This document shows, piece by piece, positions 44,325-52,567 of a DNA stretch of 64,000 nucleotides. The position numbers and the translations under genes are program-made. Position 1 is the first letter of the stretch. Each line of letters starts with the position of its first letter. Below the pieces are notes generated by a model. That model saw nothing but the letters and a program-made list of their open reading frames with translations. It was not told the DNA's origin and searched no databases. This DNA is from Methylobacterium platani (GTDB lineage: Bacteria > Pseudomonadota > Alphaproteobacteria > Rhizobiales > Beijerinckiaceae), in NCBI RefSeq assembly GCF_001653715.1, contig NZ_LWHQ01000017.1, positions 19,490 through 83,489 of the forward strand, written 5' to 3'.

Positions 44325-44420
44325 GGCGCGCGATGGGCGGCCGGATCGTCGCCCTCGGGGCGATCCATCGTGCGCGATCCAATTTCGGATGGTGCCTACC
44401 TTGTGTTGACTTCCGCCGAA

Positions 44421-44467
44421 TTGCCTCCGGGCCCGTCCCGTGCTGATATATCGGACGATCGCCCGAT
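44421..44467 (+). promoter_or_regulatory. Candidate promoter and operator of the sugar ABC operon
   Basis: TTGCCT (44421-44426) and TGATAT (44444-44449) are 17 nt apart and resemble a -35/-10 pair; the binding-protein ATG lies at 44496. The imperfect palindrome ATCGGAC-GATC-GCCCGAT (44450-44467) overlaps the expected start of transcription, where a GntR- or LacI-type repressor would bind. No regulator gene is adjacent. Confidence 0.35.
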
Positions 44468-44495
44468 CAACGAGGCGGATGGGAGGAACGGACCG

Positions 44496-45875
44496 ATGAA
44501 GCGAGTGATCGCGGGAGCGCTGTCGCTGGGCGCCCTGATGCTGGCAGCGCTGCCGGCCGTGGCGCAGGACAACAAGACGCTCACCGTCTGGTTCAGCAAG
44601 GGCTTCTACCGGTCCGAGGACGAGTCGCTCTGGGCGACGATCAAGAAGTTCGAGCAGAAGACCGGGATCAAGGTCGAGCTGTCGCAATACGCGATCCAGG
44701 ACATGATCCCCAAGACCGTGGCGGCGCTCGATTCCGGCTCGCCGCCCGACGTCGGCTACTCCGACACCTACAACAACCAGGCCGCCGGCAAGTGGGCCTA
44801 CGAGGGCAAGCTCGAGGACCTCACCGACATCCTCCAGCCGATGATGCCGCGCTTCGCGCCCCAGACCGTCGAGCACGTGCTGCTCATGAACGGGCAGACC
44901 GGCAAGAAGGCCTATTACGGCTTCCCGCTCAAGCGCCAGACGCTCCACACCGAGATCTGGGGCGACATGCTGGAGAAGGCCGGCTTCAAGCAGGCCGACA
45001 TCCCGCAGAAATGGGCCGATTACTGGGCGTTCTGGTGCGACAAGGTCCAGCCGGCCTACCGCAAGGCGTCGGGCACCCGCACCTACGGCATCGGCGCGCC
45101 GATGGGCGTCGAGTCGACCGACAGCTTCCAGTCGTTCTACGCCTTCATGGACGCCTACGACGCCCGGCTCGTCGACAGCGACGGCAAGCTGACCGTCGAC
45201 GATCCGAAGACCCGCGAGGGGCTGGTCAAGGCGCTCAAGGACTACACCGACCCCTACGTGAAGGGCTGCGTGCCGCCCTCGGCCACGACCTGGAAGGACC
45301 CCGACAACAACGTCGCCTTCCACAACCGCACCACGGTGATGACGCACAACTTCACCATCTCGATCGCCGCGAAGTGGTACGAGGACAGCGTCAACCCGAA
45401 CAACACGCCCGAGCAGCGCGAGGCGGCGAAGAAGGCCTACGAGGAGACGATCATCACCGCGCCGTTCCCGGCCCGGCCGGACGGCAAGCCGATGACCTAC
45501 CGCGCCGACGTCAAGCACGGCGTCGTGTTCTCGGGCGCCAAGAACAAGGCGGCGGCCAAGGAGTTCGTGAAGTTCATCATGGAGGAGGACAACCTCCGTC
45601 CCTACGTCGAGGGCGCGATCGGCCGCTGGTTCCCGGTGACGAAGGAGTCGATCGAGAGCCCGTTCTGGCAGGCCGACAAGCACCGCAAGGCCGTCTACAA
45701 CCAGTTCAAGTCCGGCACCGAGCCGTTCGACTACGTGAAGAACTACAAGTTCACGCTGGTCAACAACGAGAACGTGTTCGCCAAGGCGATGAACCGGGTG
45801 GTGAGCGAGAAGGTCCCGGTTGAGAAGGCCGCCGACGAGATGCTGGCCCGCGTCAAGCAAATCGCCGGGCAGTAA
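44496..45875 (+). CDS. Sugar ABC transporter substrate-binding protein (family 1)
   Basis: The product is 459 residues. A signal peptide (KRVIAGALSLGALMLAALPAVAQ) precedes a family-1 extracellular binding protein: KTLTVWFSKGFYRSEDESL, a mobile hinge region, YNNQAAGKWAYEGKLEDLTDI and a C-terminal VPVEKAADEMLARVKQI. These proteins bind mono- or oligosaccharides, polyols or glycerol phosphates. The start is ATG 44496 with GGGAGGAA at 44481-44488. Two permease genes follow after a palindromic repeat. The operon lacks an ATPase gene, so an MsmK/UgpC-type ATPase encoded elsewhere would be shared. Confidence 0.9.
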   Translation: MKRVIAGALSLGALMLAALPAVAQDNKTLTVWFSKGFYRSEDESLWATIKKFEQKTGIKVELSQYAIQDMIPKTVAALDSGSPPDVGYSDTYNNQAAGKWAYEGKLEDLTDILQPMMPRFAPQTVEHVLLMNGQTGKKAYYGFPLKRQTLHTEIWGDMLEKAGFKQADIPQKWADYWAFWCDKVQPAYRKASGTRTYGIGAPMGVESTDSFQSFYAFMDAYDARLVDSDGKLTVDDPKTREGLVKALKDYTDPYVKGCVPPSATTWKDPDNNVAFHNRTTVMTHNFTISIAAKWYEDSVNPNNTPEQREAAKKAYEETIITAPFPARPDGKPMTYRADVKHGVVFSGAKNKAAAKEFVKFIMEEDNLRPYVEGAIGRWFPVTKESIESPFWQADKHRKAVYNQFKSGTEPFDYVKNYKFTLVNNENVFAKAMNRVVSEKVPVEKAADEMLARVKQIAGQ

Positions 45876-45910
45876 GACGGCAGGTCTGATCGTTCGAAGT
45901 TAAGGCGCTT

Positions 45911-46020
45911 CCCCTCCCCCTTGTGGGGAGGGGCTAGGGGTGGGGGTGGTGCAGAAGGCACCTCTGAGCCTTATCCGGCACCACCCCCACCCCCTGACCC
46001 CTCCCCACAAGGGGGAGGGG
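45911..46020. repeat. Composite palindromic repeat, copy B
   Basis: A 110-bp inverted repeat lies in the 314-bp gap between the binding-protein gene and the first permease gene. The outer ends are hairpins (CCCCTCCCC...GGGGAGGGG, 45911-45933 and 45998-46020). Inside them, GGGGTGGGGGTGGTGC pairs with GGCACCACCCCCACCCC. It is closely similar to copy C at 55577. The rest of the gap (46021-46189) holds no convincing gene. Confidence 0.85.
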
Positions 46021-46189
46021 AGGGCGCTCGATCCTTTGAAGGACAGTCCCGCCCAGACCCGCGGAACAAGAGGAGAGGCACACGTGCCTCAACCCACATC
46101 ATCCAGAGCGGGGTCCGATCGCACGGCGCTCGGGGCCCGCTCTCGGTTTTCGCGTACCCCCCATCCCGGCCTCATCGAGGAGACCGACC

Positions 46190-47059
46190 ATGTCCGCAAC
46201 GGTCGCTGAGGCAGCGCCGGTCGCCGCGGCCCAGCCCTTCCGCCTGACCTCGTGGCAGGCCTGGGGGCTGATCCTGATCGCGCCCTACCTGCTGATCTTC
46301 ACTTTCTTCGTCATCTACCCGATCGGCTACGGGTTGTGGCTGGCGCGCAGCCCCGCGAGCTACGTGCATCTGGCGGAAGACCCGATCTTCGCCCGCGCCG
46401 TCGTCAACACGCTGATCTTCCTGATCGTCGGCATCAACGTGAAGATGGCGATCGCGCTGCTGCTGTCGGGCTTCTTCACCAACGAGCGGAAGTGGATCCG
46501 CTGGCTGTCGGTGCTGTTCATCCTGCCCTGGGCGGTGCCGTCGATCCCCACCATCCTGTCGGTGCGGTTCATGCTGAACCCCGAATGGGGCGTGGTGAAC
46601 CAGCTGATCTTCCGCTTCACCGGCGACGACGGCCCGAACTGGCTCAACGACCCGTCGCTGGCCCTCACGCTCGCCATCGGCGTCCATATCTGGAAGTCGC
46701 TGCCGTTCTGGACGCTGATCCTGCTCGCCGGGCGGCTCGCCATCTCGGCCGACCTCTACGAGGCGGCCTCGGTCGACGGCGCCACCAAGTGGCAGAAGTT
46801 TTTGCACGTCACCTGGCCGTCGATGCGAACGCTCTACGTGACCTGCACCATCCTGTCGATGATCTGGACGCTGGGCGACTTCAACTCGGTCTACCTGCTC
46901 ACCGGCGGCGGTCCCGCCGACCTCACCCACGTGCTCGCGACGCTCGGCATCCGGTATCTGCGCCTCGATCAGGTCGACCACTCGATGGCGGCGGTGGTCT
47001 GCGCGATGCCGTTCGTGCTGCCGCTGGTCTACGTGCTGATGAAGAGGCTCTCGAAATGA
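46190..47059 (+). CDS. Sugar ABC transporter permease (MalF/UgpA type)
   Basis: This 289-residue inner-membrane permease has six hydrophobic helices; the first follows a short cytoplasmic start of about 15 residues (LTSWQAWGLILIAPYLLIF). The EAA loop that docks the ATPase is seen as ISADLYEAASVDGATKWQKFLHVTWP (in part; EAAxxDGA...F). It forms the transport channel with the next gene product. It sits 170 bp after the palindromic repeat; its stop overlaps the following ATG (ATGA). Confidence 0.9.
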   Translation: MSATVAEAAPVAAAQPFRLTSWQAWGLILIAPYLLIFTFFVIYPIGYGLWLARSPASYVHLAEDPIFARAVVNTLIFLIVGINVKMAIALLLSGFFTNERKWIRWLSVLFILPWAVPSIPTILSVRFMLNPEWGVVNQLIFRFTGDDGPNWLNDPSLALTLAIGVHIWKSLPFWTLILLAGRLAISADLYEAASVDGATKWQKFLHVTWPSMRTLYVTCTILSMIWTLGDFNSVYLLTGGGPADLTHVLATLGIRYLRLDQVDHSMAAVVCAMPFVLPLVYVLMKRLSK

Positions 47060-47961
47060 GCACGACCCTGACAGCCCGCGCGACGCCGTCCGCCGAGGAG
47101 CGCTCCGCCGCCCGCACCAACTGGCTGCGCGCGGCCGGCACGGAGGCGAAGCTCCTCCTCATCGGCATCCCGGTCCTGCTCTGGACCGTGATCCCGATCT
47201 ACCACCTCGTCCTGTTCGCGATCTCGCCGAAGCAGGACGCGATGTCGGGGGCGCTGTTTCCGGCCCACCCGACCCTGCAGAATTTCAAGATCGTCTTCGG
47301 GCAGCAGCATTACTTCCTGTCGAACTTCTGGCAGCAATTCTGGAACTCGGCGGTCATCGCCTTCGCGACCGGCGTGCTGACGCTGTTGGTGGCCACCGCG
47401 GCGGCCTTCGCGATCAGCCGCCTGAAGGTGAAGGGCGGCCGGACCGTGATGAACATGGCGCTCTTCACCTACTTCATCCCGGCCGCGTTCCTGGCCGTGC
47501 CGATGTACAAGACGATGGGAGCGTACGGGCTGCTGAACAGCAAGTGGGCACTGATCCTCGCGATGGTGACGATCGCCAGCCCCTACGCGATCTGGGTGCT
47601 GAAGCAGGCCTCCGACAAGCTGCCGGTGGAGCTGGACGAAGCCGCGATCATGGACGGCGCCTCGCCGCCCCAGCTCTTCCGCTTCGTCTACCTGCCGCTG
47701 ATGGTCCCGTCGCTGGTCGCGATCGGCGTCTACGCGCTGCTGCTCGCCTGGAACGAGTACCTTTTCGCCTTCCTGCTCCTCTCCCGCGACACCGACGTGA
47801 CCCTGCCGGTGGCCCTGGGCAGCTTCCTGGCGGCGGATGACTCGCCGTGGGAGCTGCTGATGACCACCGGGTTGATCTACGCGATGCCGCCGGCCGCGAT
47901 CTATTATGTGTTCAAGCGGTATATGGTGGGTGGGTTGACGGCGGGGGCGGTGAAGAGCTGA
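47056..47961 (+). CDS. Sugar ABC transporter permease (MalG/UgpE type)
   Basis: The product is 301 residues with six membrane helices (first: LLLIGIPVLLWTVIPIYHLV; then FATGVLTLLVATAAAFAISRL). The EAA loop is LPVELDEAAIMDGASPPQLF, typical of MalG. LLAWNEYLFAFLL before the last helices is also a family mark. ATG 47056 overlaps the previous stop. A strong hairpin terminator follows at 47996. After this gene, base composition changes sharply to A/T-rich, marking the left edge of the island. Confidence 0.91.
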   Translation: MSTTLTARATPSAEERSAARTNWLRAAGTEAKLLLIGIPVLLWTVIPIYHLVLFAISPKQDAMSGALFPAHPTLQNFKIVFGQQHYFLSNFWQQFWNSAVIAFATGVLTLLVATAAAFAISRLKVKGGRTVMNMALFTYFIPAAFLAVPMYKTMGAYGLLNSKWALILAMVTIASPYAIWVLKQASDKLPVELDEAAIMDGASPPQLFRFVYLPLMVPSLVAIGVYALLLAWNEYLFAFLLLSRDTDVTLPVALGSFLAADDSPWELLMTTGLIYAMPPAAIYYVFKRYMVGGLTAGAVKS

Positions 47962-47995
47962 CGGAACGAGCGGTTCAGCAATCTGACATTTGCGG

Positions 47996-48030
47996 CCGAT
48001 AGCGAACGTTAGCGTTCGCTATCGGTCTCT
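47996..48030 (+). terminator. Rho-independent-like terminator of the sugar ABC operon
   Basis: Arms CCGATAGCGAAC and GTTCGCTATCGG form a perfect 12-bp stem around GTTAGC, followed by TCTCTT. It lies 35 bp after the permease stop and 60 bp before the converging NTPase gene of the island, so it may act for both. Confidence 0.7.
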
Positions 48031-48092
48031 TCTATGGCTCAACTACCGCAGCTAATCATGCTTGCCGGAGCAAAAATTCCTATAAATATCGA

Positions 48093-50828
48093 TTATAGGC
48101 GCTTTCTCGCACGGTTATATAGATTCACGACGCTACGTCGCGCTCCTGAATGTTTCAATCCTAGACCACGACGGAAAAGCTCGGGTACCTCGTAAGGCGA
48201 CTTTTCTCCAAATATGATGCCGTGGCGCACGAGTGAGCTGACCTCAGTTGGTGTAAGTCCTAGCTGCGCAATTACTCCATCTGTGAGCGGAACAGACAAT
48301 TCGTCAGCCTGCGATTTGAATTTATCAAACGCCGTCTTGAGCTCAGCTATCTCTTCTTCCGTTTCTGATACCTTGACACTGCTTGTTGGCTCAACGGCTG
48401 TTCTTAGAGATCTGGGAGTGAGGAGCCTGCTGGTGTAGAGGTCAAGCTCCTCCTTGTCCGGCTCGATTTTTGCCGCGCTTGCTAATAAACGGACGAGATC
48501 GCGCGGTACAAGGCGACCACGCAGATCAGAGAGAACCGCGATCACCCATGTTGCTGTGTATGCCTCTCTAGTCCTACGTCCAGGTTGATCGTCAGGCCCC
48601 AATTTGCTTCCCCAAAGCGGTTCAAGCAGCGTGGCGCGCTCTGCGGCAGGGCGTTCACGAAATCCGTTTGACCAGAGGCCCGGAAGCGCGTTCGATTGGT
48701 CTGCTAGCCATGCTGCTAACTCAAGTACGTCCTCTTCAGTCCAGTTGAGGGCAAATGGCGCATACTCCCTGCGAAATTGATCGAGATTTTGTTTGACAGC
48801 TGCTTCTACCGTATCGCGGCGTACAAGAGTAAGAATTCCAATCGGTCTACGCGGTTCAGAACGCAGTTTTTGAGGCAAAGAAATTAGCAGCGCTCTCATA
48901 GCAGGCTCTACGCCCGCATCCGCTACCGAGCTATATAATTCTTCAAGACCTTCGAATATGGCGATGACGGATTTTTCTTGTCTCCTAAGCTCGCTGAAAA
49001 ATTCTTCGCCGGCACCTGTAGATCGAGGTCTAAAACCTATGCTCCAAGCGATTATATCTAGCCATATGGAAACCCACTGATTTTCTGTTAAGTTTGAACT
49101 AATTCTATCTTTTATGAATGTTGTTGTGTCGTATATGCTGAGTGGCTCGGATAAACCAAGCGCACCGCTGTTAAGACGCCTAGCATCGTCGGCTTCGCGT
49201 TGAAATATTTCACTTGATTGAACTGAGGCCGTGACAGGTATTAAATGCGCTGCAACAGCATCTCTAGCTCCAATCAAATCTTGAACAACCAAATTCCAAT
49301 TATATTTAGATACAATATAACGAGCGGCCAAGGTTTTTCCTGTTCCCTTCGCTCCCTCCGCAATAGCGATCGGCACCTCAGATTTGTATCGAGACGACAG
49401 CGCACTAAGCGGCTGCGTGACCAGCGGGCGGGGTACTTTTCCCTGGACGTTTTCAGCTGCTATAAGCTGGTTGGCAAATGACTCAAGCAACTGACGTCGG
49501 TTACTCGGTGAAGATTCCGGAGATGCTATAGGCGTGGTATCCTTTCTTTTAAAAGAAAGCTCTGTAGTTAAAAATTCATGGAGACTCTCTGAGAGTGCGC
49601 GCGAGAATCCGCTATTTTGCAATTGCTCGACGAAATCGCGCCAATTGCCTGTGGGAACTTGCATATCAGCTAATTCAGGAACGTTGGCTTGAATGTATGG
49701 CTGAATTTCTGGTACGGCTGTGTAGATGTCCTGGGATGACGTTACCTCATCAGTGCCAACCACTAGAGTATCGACCAAGCCTGCAATAAGTGGTTCGGTG
49801 ATTTTTTTATCCATGCCGGTTTGCCGAAAAACGAGCGGCACACGATTCACAACGAGCAGTGGTCGGCGAGGGGTGGCGCCTGCCCGCCGGAACTCACGCG
49901 CAAGGAATGCTGAAAAATCCGTCGTAGCGCGAACTGATTGTTCGGCCAAGCTGGTAACGATGATTGGCGATACATCTGGATCCATAGCTAAATTTACGCC
50001 AAGCGGAACTAGTCCGGCTCTCACGTCTACGACTATGCCGACCGCCCCAAGTTTTTCACCCACATGAGATAGTAGATCGGCCATCGCAAAAGGGCGCTCT
50101 GGCGTCGATAAATGTTCTGGTTTGACTGATGAGCTTGCTAGCTCGTCGATGTCGCGCCGCAACGGCAAGACATAAATATTTCCAGTTAGCAGATGATCGC
50201 GCAAGCGCTCTGCGACGAATGTCGTTGTTGCAGGGGCTCCGTCTGTTCCTTCGGAATGTGCAAGGGTAATCAAATCCTCCAAAGAGATTTTCGGTCTTCC
50301 GGCAAAAGCTTCAAAAAGATAGCTGATTCCAGGGGCTTCAAGGTCAGCATCAACAAGTAGTATTGGGCCGTTGGCCGCTTCCGCCCAATGCAGTGCAAAG
50401 GCGACGGCTGTGGTTGTCCGACCAGTGCCACCCTTCACACTGAGAGCCGCTGCAATAGGCACAGCGCGCCTGTTGGGCTTTAACGCGGGGCGCCGAAAGT
50501 CGATCCACCCATCGACAACACCAAACGGTTGCCGTGGGGCTAACGAGACAGTGCCTACTTCTATTTCGATTTCTAGTTCAGAGGCCACAGCTCCGCTGTC
50601 TAACGCTATTCGAAGTGGGTTCTTATGTATGCGCGATGGGAAAAGTTCTTCGAGAGCAGTTGCGATGATATCCTCTGCTACGACTGCATCAGTCTGAATC
50701 AGAACTCCAAACCACCCGACGCGCGCGGAGACGACCTCTGGAGGAAATGGAGAGGATCCTGGTTCGACGCGCGCGAGACTTCTTGCGACATCGAGCCAAG
50801 TCATCAGAGATTGATCAGATATGGTCAT
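48093..50828 (-). CDS. Large protein with two P-loop NTPase domains (ParA/MinD-like plus AAA/STAND-like), island gene
   Basis: The product is 911 residues, with no signal or membrane helix. Residues 1-110 are an unassigned leader. Residues about 122-400 are a SIMIBI (ParA/MinD-like) domain: deviant Walker A at 132-140 (KGGTGRTTT, Arg137 where the P-loop Lys is expected), VDADLEAPGISYLF at 159-172 and IVVDVRAG near 265. After a Ser/Pro linker (430-445) comes a second NTPase: GAKGTGKT at 492-499, a Walker-B-like VIAIFEGLEELYSS, and a sensor-like LTLVRRDT. The last 250 residues are helical, with a winged-helix-like IAQLGLTPTEVSSLVRHGI near the end. It is coupled to the HEPN-like gene by a 4-bp overlap. 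Composition is strongly A/T-rich against its neighbours. I cannot match it to a named system. Confidence 0.7.
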   Translation of the reverse strand: MTISDQSLMTWLDVARSLARVEPGSSPFPPEVVSARVGWFGVLIQTDAVVAEDIIATALEELFPSRIHKNPLRIALDSGAVASELEIEIEVGTVSLAPRQPFGVVDGWIDFRRPALKPNRRAVPIAAALSVKGGTGRTTTAVAFALHWAEAANGPILLVDADLEAPGISYLFEAFAGRPKISLEDLITLAHSEGTDGAPATTTFVAERLRDHLLTGNIYVLPLRRDIDELASSSVKPEHLSTPERPFAMADLLSHVGEKLGAVGIVVDVRAGLVPLGVNLAMDPDVSPIIVTSLAEQSVRATTDFSAFLAREFRRAGATPRRPLLVVNRVPLVFRQTGMDKKITEPLIAGLVDTLVVGTDEVTSSQDIYTAVPEIQPYIQANVPELADMQVPTGNWRDFVEQLQNSGFSRALSESLHEFLTTELSFKRKDTTPIASPESSPSNRRQLLESFANQLIAAENVQGKVPRPLVTQPLSALSSRYKSEVPIAIAEGAKGTGKTLAARYIVSKYNWNLVVQDLIGARDAVAAHLIPVTASVQSSEIFQREADDARRLNSGALGLSEPLSIYDTTTFIKDRISSNLTENQWVSIWLDIIAWSIGFRPRSTGAGEEFFSELRRQEKSVIAIFEGLEELYSSVADAGVEPAMRALLISLPQKLRSEPRRPIGILTLVRRDTVEAAVKQNLDQFRREYAPFALNWTEEDVLELAAWLADQSNALPGLWSNGFRERPAAERATLLEPLWGSKLGPDDQPGRRTREAYTATWVIAVLSDLRGRLVPRDLVRLLASAAKIEPDKEELDLYTSRLLTPRSLRTAVEPTSSVKVSETEEEIAELKTAFDKFKSQADELSVPLTDGVIAQLGLTPTEVSSLVRHGIIFGEKSPYEVPELFRRGLGLKHSGARRSVVNLYNRARKRL

Positions 50829-51241
50829 CTATTTTTCCTGCACCAATCAATCAGTGACGCGAGCCAATCATAAATCGTATTTGCGTCTTTAACTTTCTCA
50901 CCATACCGCCATGCTTCATGCAGCACGAGAGGATGGCCTGATAAGCCGGAACGCGCGATCACGATTGGCGGGGCGGGTCGGATGCTCACGCGGGAAATGT
51001 TCAGCGCGATCATCAGGTTGACTATATTATGAGAAAAACTGCGGGCTGACTGCGCGTTCGCCCGCTCGTCATCAGTGGATCTTAGATTATTTCTTAGCAT
51101 ATATATAGATTTGAGGCCACATTCAACTGCGTAAAAAAGTAACAGCGCAGCAGAATCTTCTTTGTGCGGTCTTTCTCTTTCGGCGGAGTTAAATAACTCT
51201 TCCGAGCGGCGGCGAAGAGTGAGGGCAGGCGGATTGATCAT
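50825..51241 (-). CDS. HEPN-like helical protein, first gene of the island operon
   Basis: The product is 138 residues, soluble and all-helical. ALLLFYAVECGLKSIYML is the helix-2 pattern of HEPN domains (..YYAvE.aLKall), and SARSFSHNIVNLMIALNI is the later helix with the conserved His before hydrophobic residues. The RNase form of HEPN has Rx4-6H; here Arg and His are three residues apart (RSFSH), so catalysis is uncertain. HEPN proteins are common effectors or partners in phage defence and toxin-antitoxin systems. Its ATGA stop/start overlap with the dual-NTPase gene shows tight coupling. The assignment is by pattern only. Confidence 0.5.
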   Translation of the reverse strand: MINPPALTLRRRSEELFNSAERERPHKEDSAALLLFYAVECGLKSIYMLRNNLRSTDDERANAQSARSFSHNIVNLMIALNISRVSIRPAPPIVIARSGLSGHPLVLHEAWRYGEKVKDANTIYDWLASLIDWCRKNR

Positions 51242-51268
51242 GGTGCGTTGGAAATCCTCCCAGCGCGA

Positions 51269-51295
51269 ATTTTACGAAAAAATCCCGATTGTCAA
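51269..51295 (-). promoter_or_regulatory. Candidate sigma70 promoter of the island operon
   Basis: Read on the minus strand, TTGACA (51295-51290) is a perfect -35 and TAAAAT (51274-51269) a good -10, separated by a slightly short 15 nt. GGGAGGA lies at 51261-51255, upstream of the ATG at 51241. Such a near-consensus promoter is unlike the weak promoters of the surrounding G/C-rich genes. Confidence 0.5.
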
Positions 51296-51312
51296 TCGTT
51301 GTTTCGAGCTAT

Positions 51313-51342
51313 GGCCTTCTCGGGACGACACCCGAGAAGGCC
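51313..51342. other. Perfect 12-bp hairpin upstream of the island promoter
   Basis: GGCCTTCTCGGG and CCCGAGAAGGCC flank the loop ACGACA. It lies 18 bp upstream of the -35 box in the A/T-rich gap 51242-51520, which otherwise shows no gene. It could insulate the island as a terminator of leftward or rightward transcription, be an operator, or be carried-over foreign sequence. There is no clear T-tract. Confidence 0.5.
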
Positions 51343-51520
51343 AAATTATGCAATTTAATAACAATTAAAATAAAACTCTGCACATTTGATGCTTGATTCA
51401 GGAAGTAATCGACATTAAAAAAATTCGTACGCCATTTCTCAATTGCTAGAATTATTGCATACTGTCATGGATATCGCGATTTTTCGTCTGTGCGCAGTTT
51501 CTTTATCGTTGCACAAATAA

Positions 51521-52567
51521 CTAAGCCACCGCAGCCACACCCCCCGGCATCAACCGCCCTTCCTCCACCGCATGACACGCCACCCCATCCCGAAACACCG
51601 GCACCTCCGCCTTGCACCGGTCATTCGCGAACGGGCAGCGCGGGTGGAAGGTGCAGCCTGACGGCGGGTTGATCGGGTTGGGTATCTCGCCCTGCACCGG
51701 CACCCGCTGCCTCCCGACATGCGCAAGATCCGGGACCGCATCGAGGAGCATGCGGGTGTAGGGGTGCTTCGGGGCGGTGAAGAGCTCGCGGCCGCCGCCG
51801 ATCTCGACGATGCGGCCGAGATACATCACGCCGATGCGGTTCGCCATGTGGCGCACCACGGCGAGGTTGTGGCTGATGAACAGGTAGGTCAGGCCGAGCC
51901 GGTCCTGGAGGTCGCGCATCAGGTTCAGGATCTGGGCCTGGACCGAGACGTCGAGGGCCGAGGTCGGCTCGTCGGCGACCAGGAACTCGGCCTCGGAGGC
52001 GAGCGCCCGCGCGATGGCGATGCGCTGGCGCTGGCCGCCCGAGAAGGCGTGGGGGTAGCGCTTGCCGTCGTCGGGGTGCAGGCCGACCAGGGTTAGGAGC
52101 TCGCCGACCCTACCTTGAATCTCGCGCTCGCCGTTGAGGATCCCGAAGGCGCGGATCGGCTCGGAGACGATCCGGTCGACCCGCCAGCGCGGGTTCATCG
52201 AGGCGTAGGGGTCCTGGAAGATCATCTGGATGCGCCGGCGCAGCTGGCGCCGCTCGGCGGCTTGGCGCGGGTCGGTCATCGAGATGCCGGCGATCGAGAC
52301 CTCGCCGTCGGAGGGCGGCATCAGGCCGACCACCATGCGGGCGACCGTCGACTTGCCGGAGCCGGATTCGCCGACGATCGCCAGGGTCTCGCCCTTGGCG
52401 ACCGAGAACGAGACGTGGTCGACGGCGCGTAAGTATTGGCGCGGCTGGCGCTCGATCACCCGGTTGAGCCAGGGGCGCGAGACGTCGAACAGGCGGCGCA
52501 GGTCGCGGACCTGCACGTAGTCGGGCTGGGGAGCGATCACGGGATTCAAGGCAATATGGGGCTTCAT
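51521..52567 (-). CDS. dppF: Dipeptide/oligopeptide ABC transporter ATPase, DppF/OppF type
   Basis: The product is 348 residues. It is a cytoplasmic ABC ATPase with Walker A AIVGESGSGKSTVARM, signature HAFSGGQRQRIAIARAL, Walker B LVADEPTSALDVS and the H-loop LFISHNLAVVRHMA. The C-terminal oligopeptide domain has PPSGCTFHPRCPFANDRC, which in this family binds an Fe-S cluster or zinc. It is the last gene of dppABCDF, joined to dppD by an ATGA overlap. Its 3' end is the right border of the A/T-rich island. Confidence 0.93.
   Translation of the reverse strand: MKPHIALNPVIAPQPDYVQVRDLRRLFDVSRPWLNRVIERQPRQYLRAVDHVSFSVAKGETLAIVGESGSGKSTVARMVVGLMPPSDGEVSIAGISMTDPRQAAERRQLRRRIQMIFQDPYASMNPRWRVDRIVSEPIRAFGILNGEREIQGRVGELLTLVGLHPDDGKRYPHAFSGGQRQRIAIARALASEAEFLVADEPTSALDVSVQAQILNLMRDLQDRLGLTYLFISHNLAVVRHMANRIGVMYLGRIVEIGGGRELFTAPKHPYTRMLLDAVPDLAHVGRQRVPVQGEIPNPINPPSGCTFHPRCPFANDRCKAEVPVFRDGVACHAVEEGRLMPGGVAAVA

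Noticed and set aside
45911-46020. Palindromic repeats as CRISPR or as rho-independent terminators only
   Set aside because: There is one inverted unit per site and no regularly spaced spacers; the composite double-hairpin design is that of REP/BIME elements, and T-tracts are absent.
48093-50828. Calling the dual-NTPase gene a plasmid or chromosome partition ParA
   Set aside because: There is no ParB or parS-like site, the P-loop lysine is replaced, and a second P-loop domain plus helical tail is attached.
47962-51520. Island as an integrated element with attachment-site repeats
   Set aside because: I looked for direct repeats at the two edges and for a tRNA or integrase and found none, so the mode of entry stays unknown.
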